NCBI RefSeq assembly: GCF_013376415.1
Contig: NZ_WYET01000004.1
Location: 930,001 to 994,000 of the forward strand
Length of the DNA: 64,000 nt
Origin: Flagellimonas chongwuensis
Lineage (GTDB): Bacteria > Bacteroidota > Bacteroidia > Flavobacteriales > Flavobacteriaceae
Direction of reading: 5' to 3'
The first letter of the stretch is position 1; each line of letters begins with the position of its first letter. Below the pieces are notes generated by a model. That model was not told the DNA's origin. It saw nothing but the letters and a program-made list of their open reading frames with translations, and did not search any database. Of this stretch, positions 52,217 to 61,898 are shown one piece after another. The translations under genes were made by a program, and so were the position numbers.

Positions 52217-53311
52217 TCAGAACTCAAGTTCCTCAAAATCGTTGTAATGGACCTTTTGTTGAATGGTTCCCTTGCTGAGCACTAAAATAGCTGGATTGGA
52301 GCGCACAATAGTCTTTAAAGTTGTTTCATCTGTAAAATAGAATTCAAAATCCAGTCCGTAGGTATTGATTATCTTTTGGGCCATATCGCTGCTCGAAGCA
52401 GACATCCCAATGACTTTGTAACCATTTTGCTTTGCCTTTGCAGTTACTTCGGCGACTCCCTCAAAAGCTTCAAGATTACTTTTAGCCATATCGTAGGCAA
52501 TCACCATTACCAATTTATCCTCTTCCAACAGTTCGGCAGCATAGTCCTGTCCTTCTTGCTCAATGGTAAAATCGTGAATGGGCGGTTCGTACCCTGCTTG
52601 GATTTGAGTGGTCTCCACATCTATAAATTCGCCATCCACAGTGGGATAATCTCCTTCCGTTACGTAAATTTTCTCTTCTCCGTCCACTTTAAAGCGCCAT
52701 GCATACTCATAAACCGGTTTTGGGGCGTTTTCGGGCACTGACATACCTTCTTGAATGTTCGCGCCAATTTTGTAGGGCCTAAAATCCACAGAAGGCAAAT
52801 GGGCCAATACGTGATTGGCAAACAATGCACAGGCCAACAAAGACACTCCTCCCACAATCCAGTTGACCTTGGAACTGAACAGGGGTGTGATATATTTTCT
52901 TCCGAAGAACAATATCAAAATGAACACGAGAAGGATCACATCTTTTGTAAAGGATTCCCAAGGCGTTAGTTTGACGGCATCACCAAAACAGCCACAATCC
53001 GTCACTTTATTGAAATATGCAGAATAAAAAGTCAAGAAAGTGAAGAACACTATCATGAGCAAAAGACTCCAAACCGTGAATTTGGGTTTAAATCCAATCA
53101 AAAGTAGAACGCCCAAAATCACCTCAACAATGACCACAAAAATGGAGATGGCCAAAGCCAAAGGGGTTAAAAATGGTAGGTCCAATACACCTGGGCTAAA
53201 ATATTCTTCCAGTTTAAAGGAAAAACCCATGGGGTCGTTCAATTTTATCAGTCCGCTGATAATGAACAACACTCCTACTATAATTCTTGATATCCAGACC
53301 AAATATTTCAT
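52217..53311 (-). CDS. BT_3928-type DoxX/thioredoxin-fold membrane protein
   Basis: A 364-residue protein: N-terminal DoxX-like domain with four helices (about 1-145; VWISRIIVGVLFIISGLIKL, FKPKFTVWSLLLMIV), a Cys pair in TDCGCFGDAVKL, a further helix (about 150-168), then an extracytoplasmic thioredoxin-like domain (about 220-364) without CxxC. This fits the BT_3928 family of Bacteroidota, proposed to be redox-related but uncharacterised. It overlaps the DUF1599 gene by 4 nt. Confidence 0.82.
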   Translation of the reverse strand: MKYLVWISRIIVGVLFIISGLIKLNDPMGFSFKLEEYFSPGVLDLPFLTPLALAISIFVVIVEVILGVLLLIGFKPKFTVWSLLLMIVFFTFLTFYSAYFNKVTDCGCFGDAVKLTPWESFTKDVILLVFILILFFGRKYITPLFSSKVNWIVGGVSLLACALFANHVLAHLPSVDFRPYKIGANIQEGMSVPENAPKPVYEYAWRFKVDGEEKIYVTEGDYPTVDGEFIDVETTQIQAGYEPPIHDFTIEQEGQDYAAELLEEDKLVMVIAYDMAKSNLEAFEGVAEVTAKAKQNGYKVIGMSASSSDMAQKIINTYGLDFEFYFTDETTLKTIVRSNPAILVLSKGTIQQKVHYNDFEELEF

Positions 53312-53850
53312 TCTTCTTCTTTTAAATGAATCAACGCAAAAACTGCATAATTAACCATATCCTGATAGTTGGCATCCACGCCTTCGCTCACCAAAGTAGC
53401 TCCTTGATTGTTCTCAATTTGTTTTACCCGCAATACCTTTTGCAAAATCAAATCCGTGAGCGAGCTTACCCGCATATCTCGCCATGCCTCTCCATAATCG
53501 TGGTTTTTATCCTCCATGAGCTTTTTGGTTATGGCGACTTGCTCATCGTAAAGTGCAATGGCCTCCTCTGCATTCAAGTCGGGCTGTTCTACCACTCCTT
53601 TTTTGATTTGAATGAGCGCCATAATCGAATAATTGATAATCCCTATAAACTCGGAACGCTCGCCTTCGTTCACTTTTCGGACATCGTTCTGTTGTAGCCC
53701 TCTAATGCGCTGAGCCTTGATAAAAATCTGGTCTGTTAAGGAAGGTAACCTAAGGATTCGCCAAGCGGTACCATAATCCTTGGCCTTTTTTGAAAACAAT
53801 TCACGACAGGTTTGTATCACCTCATCGTATTGTTGGGAAGTCTGCTGCAT
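53308..53850 (-). CDS. DUF1599 domain protein
   Basis: A 180-residue cytosolic protein with an internal repeat: CRELFSKKAKDYGTAWRILR-LPSLTDQIF in the first half and MEDKNHDYGEAWRDMRVSSLTDLIL in the second, the hallmark of DUF1599. The helical pattern recalls NTP pyrophosphohydrolases but function is unknown. It overlaps the DoxX/thioredoxin gene, and is divergent from folP. Confidence 0.88.
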   Translation of the reverse strand: MQQTSQQYDEVIQTCRELFSKKAKDYGTAWRILRLPSLTDQIFIKAQRIRGLQQNDVRKVNEGERSEFIGIINYSIMALIQIKKGVVEQPDLNAEEAIALYDEQVAITKKLMEDKNHDYGEAWRDMRVSSLTDLILQKVLRVKQIENNQGATLVSEGVDANYQDMVNYAVFALIHLKEEE

Positions 53851-53945
53851 GTATTGTTGCTAATTTGCGTAAATTTCGTCCAACTTATCTGTGCCCATTG
53901 GCACTTTGCCAAAGATAATGAAACCCAACAAAGCATATATTTTTT

Positions 53946-54779
53946 ATGACCATAAACTGCAAAGGTGAGCTTGTAGACTTAAAAACGCCCAGAGTGATGG
54001 GTATCCTCAACCTAACGCCCGATTCTTTTTTTGATGGCGGCAAATACAAGGACGAAGCATCTATACTACATCAAGTTGAATATATGCTGAACCACGGCGC
54101 AACCTTTATTGATATGGGCGCCTATAGCTCCCGACCCGGTGCGGAACATGTTTCGGAAGATGAGGAGTTGAAACGGATGGTTCCCGTTATCGACCTTATC
54201 CTTAAAACATTTCCCGATACCTTGATTTCCGTGGATACCTTCCGAAGCAAAGTGGCAGAAAAAAGTATTGAACACGGTGCAGCCATCATCAACGATATCG
54301 CAGCTGGGAATTTGGATGATGCCATGTTTGATACGGTAGCCAAACATCAAGTGCCTTACATCATGATGCATATGAAGGGTACTCCTCAATCCATGCAAAA
54401 AGAGGCGGTGTACGAGGATTTGATCAATGACCTCCGATTCTATTTTTCCAAAAAGATAAAAGAGACCACATCAAAAAAAATCAACGACATCATCATAGAC
54501 CCAGGTTTTGGCTTTGCCAAGACAACGGGACAAAACTACACGCTCTTGAATCATTTGGACATGTTCCAAACTTTTGGTTTGCCCATCTTGATTGGTTTGA
54601 GCAGAAAGTCAATGATTTACAAGGTGTTGGAATCATCCCCAAAAGAAGCGTTGAACGGCACAACTGCCCTGCATACGATTGCATTGTTAAAAGGCGCCAA
54701 TATTATTCGGGCACACGATGTAAAAGAAGCTACAGAATGTGCTAAACTTGTAGAAGCTCTAAAAGAAAATGCGCTGTAA
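53946..54779 (+). CDS. folP: Dihydropteroate synthase
   Basis: A 277-residue DHPS, joining pterin pyrophosphate and p-aminobenzoate in folate synthesis, the sulfonamide target. MGILNLTPDSFFDGGKY, DMGAYSSRPGAEHVS, INDIAAGN, IIIDPGFGFAKTTGQN and LIGLSRKSMIYK cover the expected active-site loops. No resistance-type insertion is visible. First of a folP-cdaA-DUF3667 run. Confidence 0.95.
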   Translation: MTINCKGELVDLKTPRVMGILNLTPDSFFDGGKYKDEASILHQVEYMLNHGATFIDMGAYSSRPGAEHVSEDEELKRMVPVIDLILKTFPDTLISVDTFRSKVAEKSIEHGAAIINDIAAGNLDDAMFDTVAKHQVPYIMMHMKGTPQSMQKEAVYEDLINDLRFYFSKKIKETTSKKINDIIIDPGFGFAKTTGQNYTLLNHLDMFQTFGLPILIGLSRKSMIYKVLESSPKEALNGTTALHTIALLKGANIIRAHDVKEATECAKLVEALKENAL

Positions 54780-54792
54780 TTTGAGGTTCTCC

Positions 54793-54800
54793 TATTTTTG
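54793..54800 (+). promoter_or_regulatory. Internal -7 box (TATTTTTG) before cdaA
   Basis: TATTTTTG lies in the 44-nt gap after folP, about 24 nt before the cdaA start; it may give cdaA a promoter of its own. Confidence 0.4.
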
Positions 54801-54823
54801 CTAATTTTACAAAAACACTGCGG

Positions 54824-55612
54824 TTGGATTTTTTAAATTTTCTCGAATTCAAGATTACGGATGTCATCGACATAGTCCTAGTGGCCGCACTCCTCTATTA
54901 CATTTACAAACTGGTAAAAGGAACGGTGGCCATTAATATTTTTATAGGAATCGTAATTGTTTGGGCACTTTGGAAACTTACCGAATTGCTTCAAATGAAA
55001 ATGATCAGCAGCATGGTCGGCGGTTTTATGAACATAGGCCTTATCGCCCTGATCATTGTATTCCAACAAGAGATTCGAAAGTTTCTATTGATGGTCGGCT
55101 CCACTAATTTTGCCTCCAAAAGAAATTTTTTAAGACGCTTTAAGTTTTTAAAACAAGAAGCGGTCTCAACCACAACCGATGTTGATGCCATCATAAATGC
55201 TTGCGAACGCATGGCCACATCCAAAACCGGTGCACTCATCGTTATAGAAAGGAACAACTCCTTGGATTTTGTAAAATCCACTGGAGATGCAATGGACATA
55301 AAAATAACACAGCCTATTTTAGAAAGTATCTTTTTCAAGAATAGTCCGCTGCACGATGGTGCCATTGTAATCCAAGAAAACTTCATTACCGCTACCAGAG
55401 TGATTTTACCTGTTTCCAATGACCGAAACATCCCCCTTCGTTTTGGCCTACGCCACAGAGCAGCCGTGGGCATTACCGAGAAAACAGATGCACTCTGTCT
55501 TGTGGTCAGTGAGGAAACAGGCTCTGTTTCCTACATAAAAAATGGCGACTTTATTCCTTTTAAAAACAAGGAAGAATTGGCAAAACGCATTAAAAAGGAC
55601 TTGGAGCAATGA
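54824..55612 (+). CDS. cdaA: Diadenylate cyclase CdaA
   Basis: A 262-residue membrane-bound cyclase that makes c-di-AMP. Three N-terminal helices (about 13-75) are followed by a DAC domain with LHDGAIVIQ and FGLRHRAAVGITE, the DGA and RHR catalytic motifs. The start is a TTG (54824), giving MDFLNFLEFKITDVIDI; no better ATG exists. The partner genes cdaR and glmM, usual in Firmicutes, are absent. Its stop overlaps the DUF3667 gene as ATGA. Confidence 0.93.
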   Translation: MDFLNFLEFKITDVIDIVLVAALLYYIYKLVKGTVAINIFIGIVIVWALWKLTELLQMKMISSMVGGFMNIGLIALIIVFQQEIRKFLLMVGSTNFASKRNFLRRFKFLKQEAVSTTTDVDAIINACERMATSKTGALIVIERNNSLDFVKSTGDAMDIKITQPILESIFFKNSPLHDGAIVIQENFITATRVILPVSNDRNIPLRFGLRHRAAVGITEKTDALCLVVSEETGSVSYIKNGDFIPFKNKEELAKRIKKDLEQ

Positions 55613-56388
55613 CGTGCAAGAATTGCGGTGACACCTTAAGAACCGATTTTCTTTATTGCCCAAACTGCGGGGGAAAAGTGATTCGGAACAGAATTACCAT
55701 TAAAAACCTCTGGACCGATATACTGGAACGGTATTTTAACCTCGACAATACATTCGTAAACACTTTTGTACATCTGTTCACCAAACCCGAGGTGGTCATT
55801 GAAGGCTACATCCAAGGCCTCCGGAGAAAATACTTGAACCCTATAAGTTATTTAGGAGTTGCCCTTACCCTTTCAGGTATTCAAATATTCTTGATGACAA
55901 GGTTCATAGATTCAATTGATTTTTCAGTTTATGATAACCAATTGCAAATGGAATTTCAGAGGAAGCTAACGGCTTTCGTCATGGATTTTCAATCATTGAT
56001 TACCATAATGTTCATTCCACTAATGGCAGTTTCCGCTTGGCGATGTTTTGACAAAAAGAAATATAATTTCGCCGAACGAACCATTATTTTCATGTACTCC
56101 TTGTCGCATTTTACTACAGTAATCTTTTTCCCTACTATTTTAATACTTCTATGTGCATCGGAAAGTTATATGATCTTCTCTTTTCTAGGAATAATGGCAA
56201 TGCTTATTTACAATGGTTATGTAATTTCTCGAATATCAAAATCCAAAGGATTGCCCTTGATTGTAAGATTAATATTCTTTTGTATAGTTTTTGGGATACT
56301 TTATATATTCATGTCCATGTTATTCCCCATAGCCATGTTCTTGACTGGAGAAATCACCTTGCAGGATTTTGCTCCTCCCCCAAAATAA
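55609..56388 (+). CDS. DUF3667 domain membrane protein
   Basis: A 259-residue protein with an N-terminal zinc-ribbon (CKNCGDTLRTDFLYCPNCGGK, Cys pairs at about 3/6 and 17/20), the DUF3667 stretch LDNTFVNTFVHLFTKPEVVIEGYIQGLRRKYLNPI (residues in order), then about five membrane helices. Function unknown. It overlaps cdaA by 4 nt, so a link to c-di-AMP signalling is conceivable but not shown. Confidence 0.85.
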   Translation: MTCKNCGDTLRTDFLYCPNCGGKVIRNRITIKNLWTDILERYFNLDNTFVNTFVHLFTKPEVVIEGYIQGLRRKYLNPISYLGVALTLSGIQIFLMTRFIDSIDFSVYDNQLQMEFQRKLTAFVMDFQSLITIMFIPLMAVSAWRCFDKKKYNFAERTIIFMYSLSHFTTVIFFPTILILLCASESYMIFSFLGIMAMLIYNGYVISRISKSKGLPLIVRLIFFCIVFGILYIFMSMLFPIAMFLTGEITLQDFAPPPK

Positions 56389-58164
56389 TTAAGCAACTTC
56401 CTCTGCCAAGAACTGTGCCTGATAAAGGTCGTTGTAGTAGCCACCTTTTTCCAAAAGTTCTTTGTGGGTACCAATCTCAATGATTTTACCGGAATCCATT
56501 ACAATAATTTTATCCGCTTTTTTGATGGTTGCCAAACGGTGCGCTATGATAATGGAAGTCCTTCCCTCGGTAATCTTGTCGGTGGCCTGTTGTATCAGTA
56601 TTTCGGAATAGGTATCCACGGATGATGTAGCCTCGTCCAAAACAAGAATACTCGGGTTGCTCACATAGGCCCTTAAAAAGGCGATTAATTGACGTTGACC
56701 ACTGGACAACATGGTCCCACGCTCTTTTACATTATATTGGTACCCACCTGGAAGGCTCGAAATAAATTCGTGCACTCCAATTTGCTTGGCGGCCGCCTCA
56801 ATCTGTTCCGTGGTGATATCCTTATCACGAAGTGAAATGTTATTCGCAATGGTATCTGCAAACAGGAATACATCTTGCAGCACAATAGCGATATGTGAAC
56901 GGAGCGACTTTAATGTGTAGTCGTCCAAACACACATTGTCCACCAAAATTTTACCGGAGTTGATTTCGTAGAATCGGTTGAGCAGATTAATGATAGTCGA
57001 TTTCCCTGCACCTGTGGCACCGACAATGGCTACGGTTTCACCTGCCTTTACATCAAAAGAAATCCCATGGAGTACTTCTTCATCCGGTACATAGCCAAAA
57101 TGTACATCCTTGAATTCTATGTCTCCCTTAACGTCCTTTTTCTCAACTTTTCCATTATCATCAATATGGCTATCGGTATCCAAAATCTTGAATACTCGGT
57201 TGGCAGCTACCATTCCCATTTGAAGCGTATTGAACTTATCGGCAATCTGTCGAAGTGGACGGAACAATAGATCCATCAAGAAAAAGAAAGCTACTATGGC
57301 CCCCTTGTTGTCCATCCCCACGTTTTCGATATTTTGAATCACCCCGAAATATACTACCAAACCAATACCAATGGAATTGGAAATCTCGGCAATCGGAAAA
57401 AATATGGAGTTGTACCAGACTGTCTTTAACCAGGCATTCTGATGCTTTTCGTTGATTACACGGAACTTCTCCTTTTCAATCTCCTCACGGTTGAAGAGTT
57501 GAACGATTTTCATTCCGGCTATTCGCTCCTGCACAAATGAATTAAGATTGGATACCTGGGCCCTAACTTCCACAAATGCCACCTTCATGGCTTGTTGAAA
57601 TAGCCTCGTAGCAATCAGGATAATAGGCATAATGGCAAATACGATCAATGCCAATTTCCAATTGACCACCACCATGATTATGGCTGCGGACAACATTTTA
57701 AGGGCATCGGCCACAATCATAAAGAACCCTTGGCTAAATATTTCTCCAATGCGCTGCATATCCGCAACCGCCCTTGTCACCAACACTCCAATTGAGGAAT
57801 TATCGAAGTAGGTCATTTTAAAACCTGTCATCTTTTTAAAGAGGTCTACCCTAATATCCCGGATTACCGACTCGCCCAAAAGGTTTGCGTAGTAATTGAA
57901 CAATAGCTGGGTAATCACCTGTCCCAATAAAAAAGCGAGCATGAGCATAACATTGTTCAACAATTGCCCTGCGTCCTTGTTTTCCAAAGACTGGTTGATG
58001 ATATTTTTTACCAATAGGGGTATACCTATAGCGAATGCCGCAGATAGCACGGCAACAATGGCCACTAGCCAAAAAATGCCTCGATAGGGTCTTGTCCGTG
58101 AAAAAACACGCTTGAACAATCGAAAATCAAACGCTTTTCCTACATCATCCTTTTTGCTCATCAA
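56389..58164 (-). CDS. ABC exporter, fused permease-ATPase (MsbA-like)
   Basis: A 591-residue half-transporter. Six membrane helices (about 30-320) precede the nucleotide-binding domain with Walker A VGATGAGKSTIINL, signature MLSSGQRQLIAFLRA, Walker B ILVLDEATSSVD and switch His in IIAHRLATI. It would act as a homodimer exporting a lipid or drug. The start overlaps truA by 20 nt. Convergent with DUF3667 with adjacent stops. Confidence 0.93.
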   Translation of the reverse strand: MMSKKDDVGKAFDFRLFKRVFSRTRPYRGIFWLVAIVAVLSAAFAIGIPLLVKNIINQSLENKDAGQLLNNVMLMLAFLLGQVITQLLFNYYANLLGESVIRDIRVDLFKKMTGFKMTYFDNSSIGVLVTRAVADMQRIGEIFSQGFFMIVADALKMLSAAIIMVVVNWKLALIVFAIMPIILIATRLFQQAMKVAFVEVRAQVSNLNSFVQERIAGMKIVQLFNREEIEKEKFRVINEKHQNAWLKTVWYNSIFFPIAEISNSIGIGLVVYFGVIQNIENVGMDNKGAIVAFFFLMDLLFRPLRQIADKFNTLQMGMVAANRVFKILDTDSHIDDNGKVEKKDVKGDIEFKDVHFGYVPDEEVLHGISFDVKAGETVAIVGATGAGKSTIINLLNRFYEINSGKILVDNVCLDDYTLKSLRSHIAIVLQDVFLFADTIANNISLRDKDITTEQIEAAAKQIGVHEFISSLPGGYQYNVKERGTMLSSGQRQLIAFLRAYVSNPSILVLDEATSSVDTYSEILIQQATDKITEGRTSIIIAHRLATIKKADKIIVMDSGKIIEIGTHKELLEKGGYYNDLYQAQFLAEEVA

Positions 58165-58900
58165 AAATTTCTTTTGGATATGAAACCTTGGTCAAATATA
58201 ATCCTTTTGCCGGGACGGAGACACCCGCCTCTCCCCTATCTTTACTTGCTATAACCTTATGAATGTCCTCAGGGGACATTTTACCCTGCCCCACATCCAA
58301 CAACGTACCTACTACGGCGCGGACCATGTTGCGTAAAAAACGGTCGGCCGTAATGGTAAAGACCCATTTGTCCTTATCTACAGTCCAAACTGCCTCACGA
58401 ACATCACATTTGAATGTTTTTACATCGGTGTTGGATTTGGAAAAACATTCAAAATCAGTGTAATTCAACATCAATTGAGCCGTCCTGTTCATCGCAGGCA
58501 AATTCAAGGGATGCTTTACCAAATGGGCATAATCAAACAGAAAGGGACTCTTTTCCCTGACCAGCCAATATTCGTAAGTGCGTTCCACAGCATCAAAACG
58601 GGCATGAGCCGTATCAGCAACAGGAAATATGGCTTGTACGGCGATATCATCCGGTAAAAAGGCATTCAACCTGTACACCAATTCATCACTATCAGATATT
58701 GAACCAACATCCATATGGCAGAACATTTGCTTGGCATGCACTCCCGCATCGGTCCTCCCGGCCCCAACCACCTCTACCTTTTCACGCAACAATGTGGACA
58801 GTGCTTTTTCCAAAATCTCTTGTACGGTGATGGCATTGGGCTGGTTCTGCCAACCATGATATGCCTTGCCGAAATAAGAAAATTGGACGAAATATCTCAA
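58145..58900 (-). CDS. truA: tRNA pseudouridine(38-40) synthase TruA
   Basis: A 251-residue pseudouridine synthase for the tRNA anticodon arm. FVQFSYFGKAYHGWQNQPNA at the start, catalytic Asp in GAGRTDAGVHAKQM (about residue 51), YEYWLV, and ADRFLRNMVRAVVGTLLDVG are diagnostic. It is the upstream partner of the ABC exporter gene. Confidence 0.95.
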   Translation of the reverse strand: MRYFVQFSYFGKAYHGWQNQPNAITVQEILEKALSTLLREKVEVVGAGRTDAGVHAKQMFCHMDVGSISDSDELVYRLNAFLPDDIAVQAIFPVADTAHARFDAVERTYEYWLVREKSPFLFDYAHLVKHPLNLPAMNRTAQLMLNYTDFECFSKSNTDVKTFKCDVREAVWTVDKDKWVFTITADRFLRNMVRAVVGTLLDVGQGKMSPEDIHKVIASKDRGEAGVSVPAKGLYLTKVSYPKEIFDEQKG

Positions 58901-58988
58901 TGGAATGGATTACTTTTAAGCCCGTAAAGATAATTGAATCCTTTCCAACATAAATCCGACTGTTGGTTTTTAGCATATTTTTAGCGAA

Positions 58989-59483
58989 ATGAAGAAAATC
59001 CTGTTGCTTTCCGACACGCATGGCCATATGGACCCAACCATCTTAAAATATGCTGCACAAGCTGATGAGGTTTGGCATGCGGGCGATATTGGAAGCTTAT
59101 CTGTTACCGATGAACTGGAAGCCCTAAAGCCGGTTAGAGGCGTGCACGGAAACATTGATGACCATGTGATTCAAAAAGAATTTCCCGAAAACAACCGATT
59201 TATGTGCGAAGGCGTAGATGTCTGGATTACCCACATTGGAGGTTATCCCAACCGTTACAATATTCGAGTGAGGGATGAAATCAGAAACAACCCACCTAAA
59301 CTTTTTATTTGCGGACACTCCCATATCTTAAAAGTTATGCACGACAAAAAACTGAACTTATTACACATGAATCCCGGAGCATGTGGAAAACATGGTTTTC
59401 ATCAAGTGCGGACGATGTTGCGATTTGTGATTGATGGCGACAAAATCTCAGACTTGGAAGTTGTAGAGCTGGGCAAACGATAG
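58989..59483 (+). CDS. YfcE/MJ0936-type metallophosphoesterase
   Basis: A 164-residue calcineurin-like phosphoesterase. Metal-binding motifs appear in order: SDTHGHMD, AGDIGS, VHGNIDDH, THIGG and CGHSHILK. The small size matches YfcE/MJ0936 phosphodiesterases of uncertain substrate. Single gene ended by a hairpin terminator. Confidence 0.92.
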   Translation: MKKILLLSDTHGHMDPTILKYAAQADEVWHAGDIGSLSVTDELEALKPVRGVHGNIDDHVIQKEFPENNRFMCEGVDVWITHIGGYPNRYNIRVRDEIRNNPPKLFICGHSHILKVMHDKKLNLLHMNPGACGKHGFHQVRTMLRFVIDGDKISDLEVVELGKR

Positions 59484-59497
59484 ATAGCCAGTAACAT

Positions 59498-59526
59498 AAA
59501 AACCCCGGCCAAAGCCAGGGTTTTTT
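59498..59526. terminator. Terminator between phosphoesterase and DUF4293 genes
   Basis: Arms AAAAACCCcGGC and GCCaGGGTTTTT with one bulged pair, between convergent genes. Confidence 0.8.
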
Positions 59527-59553
59527 CGCACTAATACTACTAAGATGTTAGGT

Positions 59554-59964
59554 TCAACGTAAGCGATCAACAGATTTTACAAGATCTTCATCCTTTTTGA
59601 TAGCCCTGTTGGCCAGGACCAGAAAAACGATAGAAAATACAGGAATCAGCATCCCAATACCCTTCTCAGAAACCACAGTTTCTCCGGATAAGCTTAGCGA
59701 TCGATAAACGAAAAATCCTAGTAAAAAAAGGTTCAATATCATATTCAATCTGTTCACCACAAATTGATTTTGTCTTTTCTTGTACATTACAATCGATACA
59801 ACTGCCAAAACGGTCACAGCGTAAAAAACAAGACTCACCAACACTTCGTCTTGGGCAAACACCTCTTTTCCACCTATTTCCACCCACAAGTTCAAAAAGA
59901 ACGGCAGTACACCTGAAATAAGGCCTACTATGAGCAAAAATAACGTTTGTATCCGTTGAATCAT
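59554..59964 (-). CDS. DUF4293 membrane protein
   Basis: A 136-residue membrane protein with four helices (about 5-25, 40-60, 70-88, 103-120) and the family start MIQRIQTLFLLIVGLISG and MYKKRQNQFVVNRLNMILN loop of DUF4293. Function unknown. It is divergent from rho, with a TATTTTTG box 23 nt upstream. Rho linkage is common for this gene in Bacteroidota, from memory. Confidence 0.85.
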   Translation of the reverse strand: MIQRIQTLFLLIVGLISGVLPFFLNLWVEIGGKEVFAQDEVLVSLVFYAVTVLAVVSIVMYKKRQNQFVVNRLNMILNLFLLGFFVYRSLSLSGETVVSEKGIGMLIPVFSIVFLVLANRAIKKDEDLVKSVDRLR

Positions 59965-59986
59965 TGTACAAATTGCTTTCGAATGG

Positions 59987-59994
59987 CAAAAATA
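59987..59994 (-). promoter_or_regulatory. -7 box (TATTTTTG) of DUF4293 gene
   Basis: Minus-strand TATTTTTG, 23 nt before the ATG at 59964. Confidence 0.55.
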
Positions 59995-60155
59995 GGCGTC
60001 TTTTTGAAAATTAAGGCCTTATTCTTGAAAAATTATTTGTAATATTGTCTCGTTATTATCAAGCACCTACCTAGGAATTCTTTCTCCAGTAGCATTCATA
60101 AATAACTTTACTTCAAATTTTAGAATCACACAAGTTTAACTTATTCCATTACTTA

Positions 60156-61769
60156 ATGTTCGAGATTTCCGATCTAAAAGCTAAAAAGCTTCCTGAGTTG
60201 CAAGAAATTGCAAAGGATCTTAATGTTCCCAAATTCAAGTCATTGAAAAAATTGGACCTGGTCTACCAAATATTGGACTTACAGGCATCCAATCCAAAAG
60301 CCGTTAAGGAAACAGTAGCAGCGACTACCGAAGAAAAACCTGAACCCAAACCAAAAAGGGCCAGAACACCTCGTCCAAAAAAGACCGAGGAGAAGAGCAC
60401 TGCTAACGAAAGCGGCGATAAAGCCCCTCAAAAAAGGGAACCCAGAAACAAAAAAGACGATTCAAAAGGACAAAGTCAAAGTCCACAGCCCAAAAAGGAC
60501 AATAAGCCACAGAGCAATAGCAACAACAATGGTCCTCAAAAGAATCAGAACAATAATAGAAGAAACAACCAGAACAACAAATCACATCACGACAAAAAGA
60601 ACAGCAACTTTGACAAGGACCTGAAAAACAGGTACAAAGAGCCAGAGTTCGAGTTCGATAGCATTATCGAGAGTGAAGGTGTCCTGGACATTATGCAAGA
60701 TGGTTACGGATTCCTTAGGTCATCCGACTACAACTACCTTTCTTCTCCCGATGATATTTATGTATCGCAGTCCCAGATACGTCTGTTTGGACTAAAATCC
60801 GGTGATACCATTTTAGGAAACATTCGACCTCCAAAAGAAGGTGAAAAATATTTCCCACTGATCAAAGTGAACAAAATCAATGGACTGGACCCACAAGTGG
60901 TTCGCGACAGGGTAGCTTTTGAGCACCTTACCCCATTGTTTCCAAAGGAAAAGTTCAAATTGGCGGAAAAGCAAAGTACAATTTCAACAAGGATCATGGA
61001 TTTGTTCTCTCCTATCGGAAAAGGACAAAGGGGAATGATCGTGTCCCAGCCCAAAACTGGTAAGACCATGTTGTTGAAGGATATTGCCAACGCAATTGCA
61101 GCCAACCACCCTGAGGTGTACCAAATCATCCTTTTGATAGATGAACGCCCTGAAGAGGTTACGGACATGCAGCGTAACGTACGTGGAGAAGTTGTTGCTT
61201 CCACTTTTGACAAGGAAGCCACAGAACACGTAAGGGTTGCCAATATTGTATTGGAAAAAGCAAAAAGATTGGTGGAATGCGGTCATGACGTAGTGATCTT
61301 ATTGGATTCCATTACACGTTTGGCCCGTGCCTACAACACTGTACAACCCGCTTCTGGCAAGGTATTGAGTGGTGGTGTGGATGCCAACGCGCTTCACAAG
61401 CCAAAACGTTTCTTTGGTGCAGCACGTAACATTGAAAATGGAGGTTCTTTATCCATTATTGCCACTGCATTGACCGAGACCGGCTCCAAAATGGACGAGG
61501 TTATCTTCGAGGAATTCAAGGGTACCGGCAACATGGAGCTTCAGTTGGACAGAAGAATTTCCAACAGGAGGATTTTCCCTGCCATCGACCTTATTTCTTC
61601 CTCTACTCGAAGAGACGATTTGTTGTTGGACGAAAATACCATTCAACGTATGTGGATTATGCGTAAATACTTAGCGGACATGAACCCTGTTGAAGCCATG
61701 GAATTTATGGAACAACGTATTAAGCAAACGAAGAACAACGAAGAGTTTTTGCTCACCATGAACGAGTAA
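60156..61769 (+). CDS. rho: Transcription termination factor Rho
   Basis: A 537-residue Rho helicase. After the N-terminal Rho_N helix domain (1-45) comes a low-complexity insert of about 110 residues (50-160), first Lys/Pro-rich, then Asn/Gln-rich ([18 protein letters not shown]). The RNA-binding cold-shock domain ([20 protein letters not shown]), Walker [24 protein letters not shown] and [20 protein letters not shown] follow. The insert makes it longer than E. coli Rho (419). A terminator follows. Confidence 0.96.
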   Translation: MFEISDLKAKKLPELQEIAKDLNVPKFKSLKKLDLVYQILDLQASNPKAVKETVAATTEEKPEPKPKRARTPRPKKTEEKSTANESGDKAPQKREPRNKKDDSKGQSQSPQPKKDNKPQSNSNNNGPQKNQNNNRRNNQNNKSHHDKKNSNFDKDLKNRYKEPEFEFDSIIESEGVLDIMQDGYGFLRSSDYNYLSSPDDIYVSQSQIRLFGLKSGDTILGNIRPPKEGEKYFPLIKVNKINGLDPQVVRDRVAFEHLTPLFPKEKFKLAEKQSTISTRIMDLFSPIGKGQRGMIVSQPKTGKTMLLKDIANAIAANHPEVYQIILLIDERPEEVTDMQRNVRGEVVASTFDKEATEHVRVANIVLEKAKRLVECGHDVVILLDSITRLARAYNTVQPASGKVLSGGVDANALHKPKRFFGAARNIENGGSLSIIATALTETGSKMDEVIFEEFKGTGNMELQLDRRISNRRIFPAIDLISSSTRRDDLLLDENTIQRMWIMRKYLADMNPVEAMEFMEQRIKQTKNNEEFLLTMNE

Positions 61770-61802
61770 AAACGTACAATACTTCTTACGATATCACTAG
61801 AG

Positions 61803-61829
61803 ACCCTTCAAGTTTTTGAAGGGTTTTTT
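61803..61829 (+). terminator. Terminator after rho
   Basis: Perfect 9-bp arms ACCCTTCAA and TTGAAGGGT followed by a T-run. Confidence 0.85.
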
Positions 61830-61898
61830 ATTGAGTCAATTTACAGAAAAGACATATCTTTATTCCGGTTTCCTCAAAACTGAACTAAATACTTAACT

